DNA of 64,000 nt from Oceanobacillus neutriphilus (lineage in GTDB: Bacteria; Bacillota; Bacilli; Bacillales; Amphibacillaceae), in assembly GCF_014645515.1 (NCBI RefSeq), contig NZ_BMLW01000001.1, positions 186,001 to 250,000 on the forward strand, written 5' to 3'. Under the pieces are notes generated by a model. It saw only the letters and a program-made list of their open reading frames with translations. It was not told where the DNA came from and did not search any database. A program made the position numbers and the translations under genes. Within the stretch, counting starts at the first letter, position 1; each line of letters begins with the position of its first letter. Below, piece after piece: positions 62,553 to 64,000 of the stretch.

Positions 62553-63962
62553 ATGGATTTATTATCTGTCCATTTAGATGAAACAATAAGTACACCTTTG
62601 TATGAACAGCTGTATGAGTTTATAAAACAGGAAATTGTAGAGGAGCGGCTTCCTTACGGGCAAAAGCTGCCTTCTAAGCGTAAGCTCGCCAATCATTTAG
62701 AAGTTAGTCAAAACACCGTAGAAACAGCTTTTGAACAGCTCGTGGCAGAAGGATATATTACATCCCGGCCCAGAAAAGGTTTTTATGTACTGGCTCATGG
62801 AGATTTAGAATTTGTGGAGCATTCAATAAAAAAAGAAGGTCCTAAATTTGAGAAAGAACCAGCCATTTTATTTGATTTATCTCCAAATAAAATTGATACC
62901 GAAGCATTTCCTTTTTCCCAGTGGAGACGTCTGAACAGACAAGTAATTGATGAAGCAAATCATGATTTACTCTTACTTGGTGATCCCAAAGGAGATAAAG
63001 AGCTGCGTGAAGCTATTGCACACTATGTGTATCACGCACGCGGGATTGACTGTGATCCGGATACGATTGTTGTCGGAGCTGGAATTGAGGTTTTAATGCA
63101 GCAGCTCCTTTCTTTACTGCCAGGCTCCACCGTATTTGGAATTGAAGATCCCGGCTATCAATTGATGGTGAAATTAATTACGCATTTTGGTTTTTTAGGA
63201 CGAGCCTTGGGTATGAGTGAAGAAGGGGTTTCTATTGAAGCAGTCCGCCTTTTGGAGCCTGATTACATCTATGTAACTCCTTCCAATCATTTCCCATACG
63301 GAACAGTTACCTCTATCAGCCGGCGTAATCAGCTATTGCAATGGGTTAATGAAGCAGAGAACCGTTTTATCATTGAGGATGACTATGATAGTGAATTTCG
63401 ATATGTAGGAAAAACAATTCCTCCTATGAAAAAAATGGATTTTAATGACCGGGTTATTTATTTAGGCTCCTTTTCTAAATCATTAATTCCTTCTCTGCGG
63501 ATCAGTTATATGATTCTGCCGAAAAAATTACTGGAACAATATCGGAACAGACTTTCCTTTCATCATTCTACGGTTTCACGAATTGACCAGCATGTACTGG
63601 CACGCTTTATCCAGGAAGGGTATTTTGAAAAACATTTAAACCGGATGAGAAAAATATATAGAAGGAAATTTGAGTTTGTACAGCAGCTTTTCGAGGCTTA
63701 TAAGCCTTCTATTCAGCTTTTGGGCGAGCAATCCGGTCTCCATGTCGTCTGTGAAGTTCGGAATGGGCTGACAGAAGAGGAGATAATGAAGAGAGCTGAA
63801 CAACAAAAGATCAAGCTTTATCCAATCTCCTATTATGCCTCTAAAAATGCTGTTGTCTCACATCCACAATTTGTGATTGGTTTTGCGGGAATGAAAGAAC
63901 AGGAAATAGAGAAAGCAGTACAACATCTCATTACTATCTTTCAGCCACAAAGGTATCCTTAG
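62553..63962 (+). CDS. pdxR: MocR-type GntR/aminotransferase regulator, probable PdxR
   Basis: A 469-residue regulator. The N-terminal GntR winged helix-turn-helix spans about residues 10-75 ([43 protein letters not shown]). A linker follows, and the rest is a fold-type I aminotransferase-like domain with the PLP lysine in [21 protein letters not shown] (about residue 310). Such proteins sense PLP and activate pdxST when PLP is low. The divergent location next to pdxS is the usual layout. The ATG is preceded by AAAGGAGGGAG. It ends at a TAG codon 38 bp before the window end, so it is complete. Confidence 0.9.
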   Translation: MDLLSVHLDETISTPLYEQLYEFIKQEIVEERLPYGQKLPSKRKLANHLEVSQNTVETAFEQLVAEGYITSRPRKGFYVLAHGDLEFVEHSIKKEGPKFEKEPAILFDLSPNKIDTEAFPFSQWRRLNRQVIDEANHDLLLLGDPKGDKELREAIAHYVYHARGIDCDPDTIVVGAGIEVLMQQLLSLLPGSTVFGIEDPGYQLMVKLITHFGFLGRALGMSEEGVSIEAVRLLEPDYIYVTPSNHFPYGTVTSISRRNQLLQWVNEAENRFIIEDDYDSEFRYVGKTIPPMKKMDFNDRVIYLGSFSKSLIPSLRISYMILPKKLLEQYRNRLSFHHSTVSRIDQHVLARFIQEGYFEKHLNRMRKIYRRKFEFVQQLFEAYKPSIQLLGEQSGLHVVCEVRNGLTEEEIMKRAEQQKIKLYPISYYASKNAVVSHPQFVIGFAGMKEQEIEKAVQHLITIFQPQRYP

Positions 63963-64000
63963 TAAGACAGATAAAAAAACATTGGTTTGGCCCCCTTCTA

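Noticed and set aside
60000..64000. CRISPR array or prophage signals
   Set aside because: No regularly spaced direct repeats, integrase, or phage-structural gene was seen here or elsewhere in the window.

Overview
The window is chromosomal DNA of a low-GC, endospore-forming Bacillaceae member. An Oceanobacillus/Virgibacillus-type genus is my inference from gene content and protein resemblance; no rRNA or other marker confirms it. Sporulation genes (an alpha/beta SASP, prkA, yhbH, spoVR), strong purine-rich ribosome binding sites, frequent TTG starts and AT-rich spacers all fit. About 50 protein genes are intact. I see no tRNA, rRNA, CRISPR array, prophage or recognisable IS transposase.

Layout. 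0.1-5.9 kb: an oligopeptide ABC importer operon (oppDFBCA, minus strand) with CodY-box-like sites at its promoter. 5.9-6.9 kb: an AT-rich spacer holding a start-less remnant reading frame. 6.9-17.7 kb: branched-chain amino acid genes on the minus strand. ilvD is a separate unit; ilvBHC-leuBCD-ilvA follows a T-box leader. leuA is missing from its usual place between ilvC and leuB. 18.2-20.9 kb: a class V aminotransferase coupled to serA (serine synthesis). 21-22.5 kb: an Rpn/YhgA-type nuclease gene bracketed by two related hairpins. 22.5-33.4 kb: single housekeeping genes (HAD phosphatase, branched-chain aminotransferase, aldo/keto reductase, SASP, SRPBCC protein, YitT-like protein, M19 dipeptidase with acyl-CoA synthetase, DUF697 GTPase, GNAT, methyltransferase). 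33.4-38.7 kb: prkA-yhbH-spoVR. 38.8-42.6 kb: a lipoprotein, a Cof-type phosphatase and a large catalase. 43-49.6 kb: an aldo/keto reductase, then an acyl-CoA catabolic operon (thiolase, acyl-CoA synthetase, nitronate monooxygenase, enoyl-CoA hydratase, MBL hydrolase). 50-54 kb: 5-oxoprolinase pxpBAC with an unassigned permease. 54.3-57.6 kb: punA, then xpaC-yaaN behind a sigma-W-type promoter. 58.5-60.8 kb: type II pantothenate kinase, a secreted MBL-HhH lipoprotein and a DUF3006 protein. 60.9-64 kb: pdxST with divergent pdxR.

How the genes work together. The left third is about amino-acid supply: peptide import, Ile/Val/Leu synthesis, serine synthesis and transamination, with T-box and CodY-like signals. 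The middle and right parts hold spore and stress functions (prkA cluster, SASP, catalase, sigma-W unit), fatty-acid-type catabolism, 5-oxoproline salvage and PLP synthesis.

The most unusual feature is a dispersed family of non-coding mosaic repeats in the intergenic gaps. The complete members (25.7, 42.6, 55.3 and 57.8 kb) share 17-nt terminal inverted repeats and are flanked by exact or near-exact 5-bp direct repeats, as expected of a MITE. Other copies (15.6, 35.0, and partly 10.0 and 22.1 kb) are truncated or carry shuffled and inverted internal modules.
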